Shown: positions 27,638 to 35,346 of the stretch, one piece after another | Layout: each line of letters opens with the position of its first letter | Position numbering within the stretch: position 1 is the stretch's first letter | DNA from: Rhodothermales bacterium | GTDB taxonomy: Bacteria; Bacteroidota; Rhodothermia; Rhodothermales; UBA10348 | Reading direction: 5' to 3' | DNA length: 64,000 nt | Assembly (NCBI GenBank): GCA_017643395.1 | Contig: JAEPNP010000003.1 | Location: 124,001 to 188,000 of the forward strand | Notes under the pieces: model-generated | What the model was told of the DNA's origin: nothing | What the model saw: the letters and a program-made list of their open reading frames with translations, nothing else | The model's database searches: none | Program-made: the position numbers and the translations under genes

Positions 27638-28561
27638 CTACTCATACTGTGCCGGGATTTCCCGGGTGATGACTTCCGGCTCGCGCACCATGACCTGCTT
27701 GCGCACAGATTCATACTCGGCCGGGATTTCCACGCGTCGGGTAGTTGCTGCGGTCACCAGGACCCGACGTGTGACTTCGCGATATTCGGCGGGCTCCTCA
27801 ATCAGGCACATGACCGTGCCGGTGTCAGTATCCACGGTCGTGATGAAGTTGCCACTGGCATCGCGCACCACATTCTGGGTAGAGTCCACAAGGGCGGCGC
27901 CGTATATGCGTCCTTCGCTTGGTTTCCACACCGTTCGGGCCGGGCGAACCAGAATGCGCTCAACCCGCTCTTCGTACTCGGCAGGCACTTCCTCCAGCCG
28001 GAAAGACGCTGGGCGAACCTCAATCTGCTCGGTCTGCCATTCGTAGACGGCCGGCTTGATCTCTACGACTTTTTCGCCGGCTTCCTTGATGAGGACACGC
28101 TGGGTGACCGTCTCATACTCGGCAGGGATGGTCTCTATGCGCTCACCGGCTTCACGGATGACCACCTGCTCGGTGACGGTGCGAAGCTCCGGCTCCACGT
28201 AGAGTCGTGAATAGCACATTCCAGGCTCTGCATCGGGGGGGAGCAGGTTGATTCCGCCGGCGGTTGCGGAAGGTCCGGACGGCGACTCCGCGGACGGAGG
28301 CTCGGCATCGGCTTGCGCCTGAACCTGCTGTTGAAGCCTCGAGAGCTGCTCCCGGGTCTCAAGCTGCGCAGAGGCCGCTGCATCCAGTTCCGCCCGAGCC
28401 TCGGCCAACTGGCGTTCCAGTGCGTCAGCACGGGCCTGCTGTTCGCTGGCTTCTGCTTCTGCAGTGACGACGGCGGATTGGGATGTGGTACAACCACCCA
28501 GGATGGCCGCGAAAGCAACGAATGTCGCTGCCAGGAGCAGCCGTGAGGGGTTCTGGTTCAT
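27638..28561 (-). CDS. PAEY-repeat lipoprotein, truncated by an in-frame TAG
   Basis: 307 residues from ATG at 28561. Lipoprotein signal ending LGGC (Cys 23 or so), then a coiled coil (ASEQQARADALERQLAEAR), then about seven degenerate 20-25-residue repeats beginning PAEY (for example IPAEYETVTQRVLIKEAGE, EPAEYREVTRRVLVTAATT). The last repeat is broken by TAG at 27638-27640, after which the same frame carries on into a peptidoglycan-binding domain. A paralogue with the same WLPxxCE plus peptidoglycan-binding end is at 47024-47626. It is probably an outer-membrane lipoprotein meant to tie to peptidoglycan; without its last domain that link would be lost. Confidence 0.8.
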   Translation of the reverse strand: MNQNPSRLLLAATFVAFAAILGGCTTSQSAVVTAEAEASEQQARADALERQLAEARAELDAAASAQLETREQLSRLQQQVQAQADAEPPSAESPSGPSATAGGINLLPPDAEPGMCYSRLYVEPELRTVTEQVVIREAGERIETIPAEYETVTQRVLIKEAGEKVVEIKPAVYEWQTEQIEVRPASFRLEEVPAEYEERVERILVRPARTVWKPSEGRIYGAALVDSTQNVVRDASGNFITTVDTDTGTVMCLIEEPAEYREVTRRVLVTAATTRRVEIPAEYESVRKQVMVREPEVITREIPAQYE

Positions 28562-28625
28562 GGGTAGAGCGAATGGTTGGGGGATGCATTGTGCCGTGCC
28601 GCTATCAGAGCTGCCGGCGTGGCGA

Positions 28626-28633
28626 AAAACATA
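28626..28633 (-). promoter_or_regulatory. Candidate -7 box of the PAEY lipoprotein gene
   Basis: TATGTTTT on the minus strand, about 65 bp upstream of the ATG, within the 13-base string CGAAAAACATAGA (plus strand) that also occurs in front of mtaB. It resembles TAnnTTTG in seven of eight positions. Confidence 0.4.
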
Positions 28634-28655
28634 GACCCCCGTTTTCCTGCCTTCT

Positions 28656-28690
28656 GCGCGTTCCTGCGCATGGGATGCGCAGGAATGCGC
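28656..28690. other. Long hairpin upstream of the PAEY lipoprotein
   Basis: Two 16-base arms (28656-28671 and 28675-28690) pair with one G-T and a three-base GGG loop. No T-run follows on either strand. It lies between the subtilase terminator and the putative lipoprotein promoter. Confidence 0.6.
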
Positions 28691-28727
28691 CAAATGGTGA
28701 AATCGCGCGCTCGTCGCCATGGCCTGC

Positions 28728-28770
28728 AAAAACAGGAGGGGCTCCCGATCGCGCGATCGGGAGCCCCTCC
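28728..28770 (-). terminator. Terminator of the subtilase gene, 36-bp perfect palindrome
   Basis: 28735-28770 is a perfect palindrome with 18-base arms (GGAGGGGCTCCCGATCGC and its complement). On the minus strand it is followed by TGTTTTTG. It is 49 bp after the subtilase stop. Confidence 0.8.
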
Positions 28771-28818
28771 GGAATCCTCGGAATGAATGCGGGAGCCGGC
28801 GGGCCCGCTACATCCGTT

Positions 28819-30174
28819 CTACTGTGATCCGCCCACCCATACCGACTTCGTTGTAGTCGCAGGTGGCGCGCCCACCACAAAGTCCTGGGCGTTCGCGAGC
28901 AAGTGCGCCAGCACCTCCTCCGTGGTCGCCGTCGGGTTCTGTGAGACGTAAAGGGCGGCAGCTCCTGCCACGTGCGGGGCCGCCATCGAGGTGCCCGACA
29001 TGGAGGTCGGCACCAGCGTGCCCGGAGCGAGAGACACAACGCCCTCACCGGGAGCAAGAATGTCGACCTTCGGCCCGTAGTTGGAGAAGGGAGAGAAGAG
29101 CCCCAGCGCGTTGTGGGAGCCCACCGTGATGGCGCCCGGTACCTTGGCCGGCGTCACGAAATCCGAGTTGTCGCCCTGGTTGCCCGCCGCGATGACAAAG
29201 ATCACGCCCGCATCCGTCGACGCCTCAATCGCGTGGTCCAGCGCAGTGAACTCGGGAGTGCCTACGTTCTCACCAAGCGACATGTTGACGATCATGGGCG
29301 AGGCCGGGTCGGCCAGCTTGCGCGCCGTCAATTCCTCGACCGCAGCGATGACCACGGACACGTCCGTCGTTCCGTCGTCGCCGAGGACCTTCATATTGTG
29401 GATGCGTGCCCCGGGGGCAACGCCTACCAGGCCGTCCGTATCGTCCATCGCGGCGATGATACCTGCCACGTGAGTGCCGTGTCCGTCATAGTCGGACGCA
29501 TCGTCAAAACCATCCCGCATATCCAGGGACTCGACCATGTTGAGGTCGTTGTCACCTGCCCCGGGCCGGGCCACGCCTGTATCCAATACGTAGACGTCCA
29601 CATCCACCATGCCGGTGTGGTCACCGGAGGCCGCCCAGCTGGTCTGACCACCGATGGCAGCGACGCTCCACGGCACGGTCTGGCCGGCGCTGCCTATCTC
29701 GGCATTCGGATCCGGCGTCGTGACCGAGAAATCGGGCTCGAACCAGGAGATCTCGTCATCCGCAGCCAGCTCCGCCAGGAAATCGTCGTACGCGCTCAGC
29801 CCCAGACTGTCGTCAATGGTGATGGCGTATCCGTCGAATACGTTCCCGTACTCATAGCGCTCCACCACGTGGTACCGCTCCAGCACCTTGTATCGTTCAA
29901 GCACGGAGAAGCGCTCAACTACCCCGTAGCGCTCAATCAGGCGCTGCTTGTTGATGGAGAACACCAGCTGCAGACTGGACTGATTGCCAAACTTGCCCGC
30001 AGCTCCGGGGCGCATGGCCTTCTCCATGAGATGGGAGTTGCGAAACTTGCCACTCTCCGAGATGTGGCGATCGACCAGGAGGTCGGATTCCTGCGGGTCC
30101 GTCAGGGAGTCGCCGCAGCCGGTCATCACAATCAGGACGGCCACGAGGCCAAGTAGGGGGAATCGACGGGACAT
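28819..30174 (-). CDS. Subtilisin-like (S8) serine protease, lipoprotein, with ERY hexapeptide repeats
   Basis: 451 residues. Lipoprotein signal with VMTGC (Cys 20). A pro-region (20-150) contains five tandem six-residue units at 79-108 (LIERYG, VVERFS, VLERYK, VLERYH, VVERYE) and an inhibitor-I9-like end (AITIDDSLGL, ISWFEPDF). The catalytic domain has the complete triad: D198 in VYVLDTGV, H232 in GHGTHVAG and S396 in SGTSMAAPH, plus oxyanion N332 in AAGNQG. The enzyme should be active outside the cytoplasm, lipid-anchored until processed. It is transcribed alone and closed by a strong palindrome terminator. Confidence 0.93.
   Translation of the reverse strand: MSRRFPLLGLVAVLIVMTGCGDSLTDPQESDLLVDRHISESGKFRNSHLMEKAMRPGAAGKFGNQSSLQLVFSINKQRLIERYGVVERFSVLERYKVLERYHVVERYEYGNVFDGYAITIDDSLGLSAYDDFLAELAADDEISWFEPDFSVTTPDPNAEIGSAGQTVPWSVAAIGGQTSWAASGDHTGMVDVDVYVLDTGVARPGAGDNDLNMVESLDMRDGFDDASDYDGHGTHVAGIIAAMDDTDGLVGVAPGARIHNMKVLGDDGTTDVSVVIAAVEELTARKLADPASPMIVNMSLGENVGTPEFTALDHAIEASTDAGVIFVIAAGNQGDNSDFVTPAKVPGAITVGSHNALGLFSPFSNYGPKVDILAPGEGVVSLAPGTLVPTSMSGTSMAAPHVAGAAALYVSQNPTATTEEVLAHLLANAQDFVVGAPPATTTKSVWVGGSQ
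29851..29940 (-). repeat. Five 18-bp coding repeats in the subtilase pro-region
   Basis: Five successive 18-base units encode xVERYx/xLERYx. The DNA copies differ at many third positions while the protein stays conserved, so the amino-acid pattern is under selection rather than being a fresh DNA expansion. Confidence 0.85.
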
Positions 30175-30396
30175 GTGGGGGAAGTAGGGTTAAAGTGCCG
30201 TTCGCGGGGTATCGGCAGTTTTCCCAGCTTCTTAAGCCCCGGCGGGATTTTTTCGGGCGATGGGCGGTGCTGCTTTCAGCAGCCGGTGGCCGCCCCGAGA
30301 GCCGTCCGCTCCGCCGTCCGAGCGCCCGAATCGCACGTCCGTGGTTACACATCGCCAGCCCCGTTCCTCCAACAGGAAACAAACAGGAAGAAAGTT

Positions 30397-30424
30397 GGTG
30401 CTATCAAAAAGATATCAGAGTGAC
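30397..30424 (+). promoter_or_regulatory. Candidate operator/promoter of the VapBC-type pair
   Basis: An AT-rich island, GCTATC-AAAAA-GATATC, an imperfect inverted repeat directly before the antitoxin ATG. Such a site fits autoregulation by antitoxin or complex, but this is inference. Confidence 0.35.
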
Positions 30425-30676
30425 ATGCGCGATGTTCTGATCCGCGGAATCCCGGAAGACACGCACGCCTGGCTGAAGACGGCGGCCGAGGACAACAACC
30501 GCAGCATGACCGCGGAAGTACTGGAAATCCTGCACAATGCCCGGCAACGCGCTGAGGCAGCCCGGGGACGACTGGCTCGCGTCGAGGCCTGGAGAAAGAA
30601 GTATTTGCCAGACGACGGTTGTGAGCTGGACGAGCTCGTCTCCATTGTCCGACAGGGCCGCACCCATGGTCATTGA
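30425..30676 (+). CDS. FitA/VapB-like antitoxin
   Basis: 83 residues from ATG at 30425. The N-terminus MRDVLIRGIPEDTHAWLKTAA is a ribbon-helix-helix fold of the FitA/VapB type (RGIPExxHxxLKxxA), with the NNRSMTAEVLEIL helix as the dimer element. The C-terminal half is charged and probably neutralises the toxin. It overlaps the PIN toxin gene by 11 bp. Confidence 0.9.
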   Translation: MRDVLIRGIPEDTHAWLKTAAEDNNRSMTAEVLEILHNARQRAEAARGRLARVEAWRKKYLPDDGCELDELVSIVRQGRTHGH

Positions 30677-31037
30677 TGCCAATGTGCTCGCGGCTTATTA
30701 CCTGGCTCGCGATCCGGCTCTCCGGGTACGGCTGGTCGGTCTCGAATGGTACGCCCCTCCGATCTGGCGGAGCGAGTTCATGAGCACACTTCGTTCCTGG
30801 ATGGTCAGGCGAAAGCTTTCCCTCGAGGCAGCGGTAGTTGCCCACGGCGAAGCCGAGGTCGAAATCATTCCGGCACCCTCACCTGACGCTGCCCATGTCT
30901 TTGCGCTGGCCGAGGCTTCTGGATGCAGCACGTATGACTGCGAATACTTGGCTGCGGCTCAGATGATGGATGTACCCCTGCTGACGTTGGACGCACAGGT
31001 CCTTCGAGCCTTCCCACAGGTGGCCCGGACCCCCTGA
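30666..31037 (+). CDS. PIN-domain toxin (VapC-like ribonuclease)
   Basis: 123 residues from ATG at 30666. PIN-domain acidic residues are visible: D4 in MVIDANVLAAYYL, E37 in WRSEFMS, D91 in STYDCEYLAAA and D109 in LLTLDA. Such enzymes cut RNA, often tRNA, with Mg2+. It is the second gene of a toxin-antitoxin pair, overlapping the antitoxin by 11 bp. All catalytic residues appear intact. Confidence 0.9.
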   Translation: MVIDANVLAAYYLARDPALRVRLVGLEWYAPPIWRSEFMSTLRSWMVRRKLSLEAAVVAHGEAEVEIIPAPSPDAAHVFALAEASGCSTYDCEYLAAAQMMDVPLLTLDAQVLRAFPQVARTP

Positions 31038-31141
31038 GCGGGCATTCAGCCCTCTTCTTGCTGCCAATCCCCCGAACGGCCGGAACTAGTAGCACGAGGA
31101 TGGGAGTTGTACTCCGCCCCACGGAGAAAACAGCTTTCCCA

Positions 31142-32683
31142 ATGAAAGGAACGTCCCTGATGCTGCTGCTGGTTCTGGCAGTGGCGCCGGCGTTTGCTCA
31201 GGACCCCGAGTCCTTTGAGCGTGACGTCACCGAATTCACGCTGGACAATGGACTGAAGTTCATCGTCGTGCAGCGTACGGAGGCACCGGTTGTGTCCTTC
31301 CACACCTACGCCGACGTCGGCGGTGTGGATGAGCTCAAAGGCATTACCGGCATTGCCCACATGTTCGAGCACATGGCCTTCAAAGGCACCACCGACATCG
31401 GAACCACCGATATCGACGCCGAAATGGCCGCCATTCGGCGAGTGGACGAGGTGTACGCCGAGTTGCGGGCAGAGCAGCACAAACGCGGTCTGGCGGACGC
31501 CGAGCGCCTCGCGGAGCTCGAAGCAGCTTTTGAGCAGGCCAAGAAAGACGCCCAGGCATTCGCCGCAGGCGACTTTGACGAGGCCATCACCCGGAACGGC
31601 GGTGTGGGTCTGAACGCCACCACCTCATCCGACGCTACGCGCTACTTCTACAGCTTGCCGGCCAACAAAATCGAGCTCTGGTTCTCGCTGGAGTCCGCCC
31701 GGTTCTTTGATCCGGTGCTCCGGGAGTTCTATGTGGAGCGGGATGTCGTCATGGAGGAGCGCCGCATGCGCACCGAGTCGAATCCCGTCGGCCGGCTCGT
31801 GGAGGAATGGCTGGCCACGGCCTTCAAGAGCCACCCCTATGGTGAGCCGGTGGTGGGCCACATGTCGGACCTTCAGTCCTTCACGCGTGAGGAGGCCCAG
31901 GACTTCTTTGAGAAGTACTACGGCGCGAGCAACCTGACCATCGCCATTGTCGGTTCGGTGGATGTCGATGAGGTCCGCAGCCTTGCCGAGACGTACTTCG
32001 GCCGCCTTCCGGACCGGCCCAAGCCGGATCCGGTGGAGACGGTGGAGCCGCCCCAGATTTCGGAGCGCACGGTGGTGATCACGGAGCAGAGCCAGCCTTT
32101 TGTGCTGGTTGGGTATCACAAGCCCAGTTTCCTGCACCCGGACGATGCGGCCTACAATGTGCTTTCCGACATCCTCGGTCGCGGACGGACCAGCCGCATC
32201 TACCGCCAGATGGTCGATCAGGACCAGATGGCGCTGCAGGCGGCATCGATCAACAACTTCCCGGGCAACAAGTACCCGAACCTGTTCGCGCTGTTTGCGG
32301 TGCCGAACCAGGGGCGTTCTGTGGAAGAAAACCTCGAGGCCATCAACGGCATCATTGAGGACGTGAAGTCCGGCGGGGTCACCGACGAGGAGTTGGCTCG
32401 CGCAAAAGCGAACGCCCGGGCTGACCTGGTGCAGCAGCTCCAGTCAAACAGCGGCATCGCCGGCCAGTTGGCTTTCTACCAGGCAGTGACCGGAGACTGG
32501 CGCCAGCTGTTCAGTCGCCTGGAGCAAATCGAAGCCGTCACCAACGAAGACATCATGCGGCTGGCGAACGAGACGTTTGTTTCGTCCAACCGCACGGTGG
32601 CGATGATCCGTACCGAACCGGCCGAAACAGCACAGACCGCATCGCCCGAAACCGATACCACCAGCCGCGGAGAGGGCCAGTAA
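31142..32683 (+). CDS. M16 peptidase, catalytically active subunit, periplasmic
   Basis: 513 residues from ATG at 31142, which gives a signal peptide (LMLLLVLAVAPAFA). The inverted zinc motif HMFEH is at 73-77, with the downstream glutamate region ERDVVMEERR supplying the third ligand. A helical insert of about 70 residues (EVYAELRAEQHKRGLADAE...) separates the two, unlike the shorter M16B enzymes. The C-terminal half carries the second M16 domain (LGRGRTSRIYRQMVDQDQ). Two bases separate it from the next M16 gene, with which it probably forms an active/inactive heterodimer. Confidence 0.93.
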   Translation: MKGTSLMLLLVLAVAPAFAQDPESFERDVTEFTLDNGLKFIVVQRTEAPVVSFHTYADVGGVDELKGITGIAHMFEHMAFKGTTDIGTTDIDAEMAAIRRVDEVYAELRAEQHKRGLADAERLAELEAAFEQAKKDAQAFAAGDFDEAITRNGGVGLNATTSSDATRYFYSLPANKIELWFSLESARFFDPVLREFYVERDVVMEERRMRTESNPVGRLVEEWLATAFKSHPYGEPVVGHMSDLQSFTREEAQDFFEKYYGASNLTIAIVGSVDVDEVRSLAETYFGRLPDRPKPDPVETVEPPQISERTVVITEQSQPFVLVGYHKPSFLHPDDAAYNVLSDILGRGRTSRIYRQMVDQDQMALQAASINNFPGNKYPNLFALFAVPNQGRSVEENLEAINGIIEDVKSGGVTDEELARAKANARADLVQQLQSNSGIAGQLAFYQAVTGDWRQLFSRLEQIEAVTNEDIMRLANETFVSSNRTVAMIRTEPAETAQTASPETDTTSRGEGQ

Positions 32684-32685
32684 TC

Positions 32686-34782
32686 ATGAAGCATCTTTTT
32701 TCGATTCTGCTCCTGGCGCTTCTGGTCCTGCCGGCCGCGGCCCAGAAGCATCACTCAGCCATCGACTATCCGGAGCTCCCGGATTTTGACACGCCGGAGG
32801 CCCAGCGGTTTGAACTGGACAACGGCATGGTGCTTTTCCTCATCGAGGATCGTGCGCTGCCGATGGTAAACGTTGTTGCCCGCGTGGGAACGGGCAGTGT
32901 GTATGAGCCGGGCGACAAGGTGGGACTCGCGTCCATCCTGGGTCAGGTCATGCGCTCGGGTGGCACGGAAACCGTTCCGGGCGATACGCTCAACGTCATC
33001 CTGGAGAACATCGCGGCCTCGGTGGAGACCTCCGTCGGCGCCACGTCCGGAGGCGGCAGCATGTTTGCGCTGACCGAGCATGCCGGCACCGTATTGCCGC
33101 TGTTTGCAGACGTGCTGATGAACCCGGCGCTGCCGCAGGACAAGATTGACCTGGCCAAAACGCAGATCAGCAGCGCGATCTCCCGCCGCAACGATGACCC
33201 CGGTCAGATTGCCAGTCGGGAGTTCAACGAGATTCTCTACGGATCCGAAAGCCCATGGGCGCGCGCGCCGGAGTACGCGACCGTCGACGCCATTTCGCGG
33301 GACGACCTCGTGGCGTTCCACGAAGCATGGTACCACCCCGGCAACGTGATGATCGGTGCGTGGGGAGACTTTGATGCCGAGGAGATGGCCGCTCGCATCG
33401 AAGCTGCGTTTGAAAGCTGGCAGCCGGTCCCGGGATTCCAGCGGCCACCGGCACCGGTGGCTCAGTCCCCGGATCAGGACGGCGTGTTTCTCGTGGACAA
33501 GGACGACGTCACGCAGTCAACCGTGTACCTCGGCCATCTCGGAGACATACGGGCGGATCATCCGGATCAGCCCGCGCTCACGATGATGAACCAGGTGCTT
33601 AGCGGCGGATTCTCGGGCCGCCTGATGCAGAGCGTTCGCGTGGAGCAGGGGCTGGCCTACGCCGTCGGCGGTGGGTACTCAGCCAACTTCGATCGTCCAG
33701 GCACCTTTTTCGCCCAGGTGATGACCAAGTCCGAGTCCACGGTGGACGCGGCCAACGCGGTGCTTGCCGAGATCGACAAGATGCGTGAAGCTCCGCCGGA
33801 AGAGGAGGAGGTCGCCCTGGCTCGCGACGGATACCTGAACCGCTTCGTGTTCAACTTTGACACGCGTGGCGAAGTGGTCAACCGAATGATGACGTACGAC
33901 TGGTACGGCTATCCGATGGACTTCCTGGAGATCCAGAAAAGCGGGCTCGAGGCGGTCACGCCGCAGGACATCCATCGCGTATCGCAGCAGTACCTGAAAC
34001 CCGAAGACATCCGCATCCTGGTTGTGGGCAAGGCGGAAGAATTCGGTGCGCCGCTCACCGAGCTCGGTCCGGTCACAGAGGTGGACATCAGCATCCCGAC
34101 TGGCGAGGAGCCGGTTGAGGAGGCGACGGAAGAGTCCGCCGAGGGTGGCGTCGCTCTGCTGATGGCAGCGCGGGAAGCCATGGGCGGCGATCCCGGTTTC
34201 GGCACCCTGGAGGCCATCCTGATGGACGGCTCGCAGAAGATCTCCACGCCGGACGGCCAGACGTTTGATCTGGGCCTGAAGATGATCATTGGCATGCCGG
34301 ACAACGTGCGCCTGGAGCAGCAGACGCCCATGGGCGGGCTTGTGCTCACCAAAATGGGTGACGAGTTCGGCTTCCCAGCCATGATTCCGGAGCAGATGCA
34401 GGGCCAGCTGCGGGACCAGATTCGGGTATCCATGTGGCAGTCGCCGGCCTATTTCCTGTCGCGCATCGACGCCCTGGAGGCCCAGCAGCTTGCCGATGGC
34501 GAACTGGACGGGCGCGCCGCCAAGGTGGTGCTTGTGTCCCCTCCGGACGGTGTCAATCAGTTCAGGCTGTACCTCGATGCCGGGACGAACCTGCCCATCG
34601 GAATTACCTATCAGCAAGGCCCCGTGGCAGTCAGCGAGGTGTACGGGGACTACCGGGACACCGGGGCGCTGCACCTGCCGTACTCCGTGAAGCAGTACCA
34701 GGGGGACCAGCTCGGCGGCGAGATTTCCTACAACTCGATTGAGGTGAATCCACCCGTGGACGCCTCGACCTTCCAGCAGTAG
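32686..34782 (+). CDS. M16-like inactive subunit with C-terminal beta domain
   Basis: 698 residues with signal peptide (LLLALLVLPAAAQ). Two M16 domains span about 35-455, but the HxxEH site is replaced (SILGQVMRSGG), so zinc binding and catalysis are lost. This is the usual beta partner, contributing the RSGGT and GGFSGRLMQSVRVEQGLAYAVGG elements. A linker of acidic repeats (EEPVEEATEESAEG) leads to a C-terminal domain of about 190 residues (480-698) with GMPDNVRLEQQTPMGG and TNLPIGITYQ, resembling LolA/outer-membrane lipoprotein-sorting folds. The fusion suggests an envelope-associated peptide-processing complex. A terminator follows. Confidence 0.88.
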   Translation: MKHLFSILLLALLVLPAAAQKHHSAIDYPELPDFDTPEAQRFELDNGMVLFLIEDRALPMVNVVARVGTGSVYEPGDKVGLASILGQVMRSGGTETVPGDTLNVILENIAASVETSVGATSGGGSMFALTEHAGTVLPLFADVLMNPALPQDKIDLAKTQISSAISRRNDDPGQIASREFNEILYGSESPWARAPEYATVDAISRDDLVAFHEAWYHPGNVMIGAWGDFDAEEMAARIEAAFESWQPVPGFQRPPAPVAQSPDQDGVFLVDKDDVTQSTVYLGHLGDIRADHPDQPALTMMNQVLSGGFSGRLMQSVRVEQGLAYAVGGGYSANFDRPGTFFAQVMTKSESTVDAANAVLAEIDKMREAPPEEEEVALARDGYLNRFVFNFDTRGEVVNRMMTYDWYGYPMDFLEIQKSGLEAVTPQDIHRVSQQYLKPEDIRILVVGKAEEFGAPLTELGPVTEVDISIPTGEEPVEEATEESAEGGVALLMAAREAMGGDPGFGTLEAILMDGSQKISTPDGQTFDLGLKMIIGMPDNVRLEQQTPMGGLVLTKMGDEFGFPAMIPEQMQGQLRDQIRVSMWQSPAYFLSRIDALEAQQLADGELDGRAAKVVLVSPPDGVNQFRLYLDAGTNLPIGITYQQGPVAVSEVYGDYRDTGALHLPYSVKQYQGDQLGGEISYNSIEVNPPVDASTFQQ

Positions 34783-34787
34783 GATAT

Positions 34788-34823
34788 CGGGCGGCTCGCA
34801 TTTGCGGGCCGCCCGGTTTTTTT
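34788..34823 (+). terminator. Terminator of the M16 pair
   Basis: CGGGCGGC pairs with GCCGCCCG (inner part CTCGCA/TGCGGG weaker), followed by seven T. It starts 5 bp after the second M16 stop. Confidence 0.9.
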
Positions 34824-34883
34824 GTTGGTGGCTGCCGGGCCATTGGGCAGAGGTCGCTCCGCCCGCGCCCGGGGGGAGCGTTG

Positions 34884-35115
34884 CGGGCGGGGGTCGCCGC
34901 TTCGCCGCGGGCCGGGATTCGCGCCGGGCGGGCGTCGCCGCGTCGCCGCGAGCGGGGATTCGGGCAGGGCGGCCGTCGCCGCTTCGCCACAGGCCGGGAT
35001 TGCGCCGGGCGGCCGTCGCCGCGTCGCCGCGGGCCGGGATTCGCGCCAGGCGGGGGTCGCCGCGTCGCTGCGGGCGGCTTTTCGCACCGGGCGGCCGTCG
35101 CCGCTTCGCCACAGG
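34884..35115. repeat. 41-bp GC-rich tandem repeat, about six copies
   Basis: The core GTCGCCGC recurs at 34893, 34934, 34975, 35015, 35056 and 35097, that is every 41 bp (once 40). The units diverge (for example CGCTTCGCC versus CGCGTCGCC), so this is an old array. The period is not a multiple of three and no start codon or domain fits, so it is treated as non-coding. It lies between the M16 terminator and the TonB-receptor operon end. Confidence 0.85.
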
Positions 35116-35265
35116 GCCTAAGTCGAAAACCACCCCTGGATTCCACGTTCTGAGCCTCTCAGAGGGTATCCGGGTGTAATCGACCCCCTCAATTCCACAT
35201 CGGCCCCGGTGACGACGGACCGCCGTGTGGAATCAGGGGCCGACATTCCATGTCCGCGCCACGCT

Positions 35266-35346
35266 CAGCGCCGCGCCCCAGCGCCGCGCCACGCCCCAGC
35301 GCCGCGCCACGCCCCAGCGCCGCGCCGCCCCAGCGCCGCGCCTCGC
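35266..35346. repeat. Second GC-rich tandem array abutting the receptor stop codon
   Basis: AGCGCCGCGCC recurs at 35267, 35280, 35298, 35316 and 35332 (18-bp unit with shortened copies, joined by ACGCCCC). It ends one base before the receptor stop at 35347. A separate pair, TCGGCCCC and GGGGCCGA, lies at about 35200-35243 and could form a stem. No gene is seen between 34824 and 35346. Confidence 0.75.

Noticed and set aside
34884-35115. Possible CRISPR array
   Set aside because: The 41-bp units touch each other with no spacers, and no cas genes are present.
33679-35133. Minus-strand open frame of 484 codons through the M16 gene and the 41-bp repeats
   Set aside because: The repeat period is not a multiple of three and the rest is antisense of the M16 subunit; the protein composition (ARG, PRO runs) is that of GC-rich noise.
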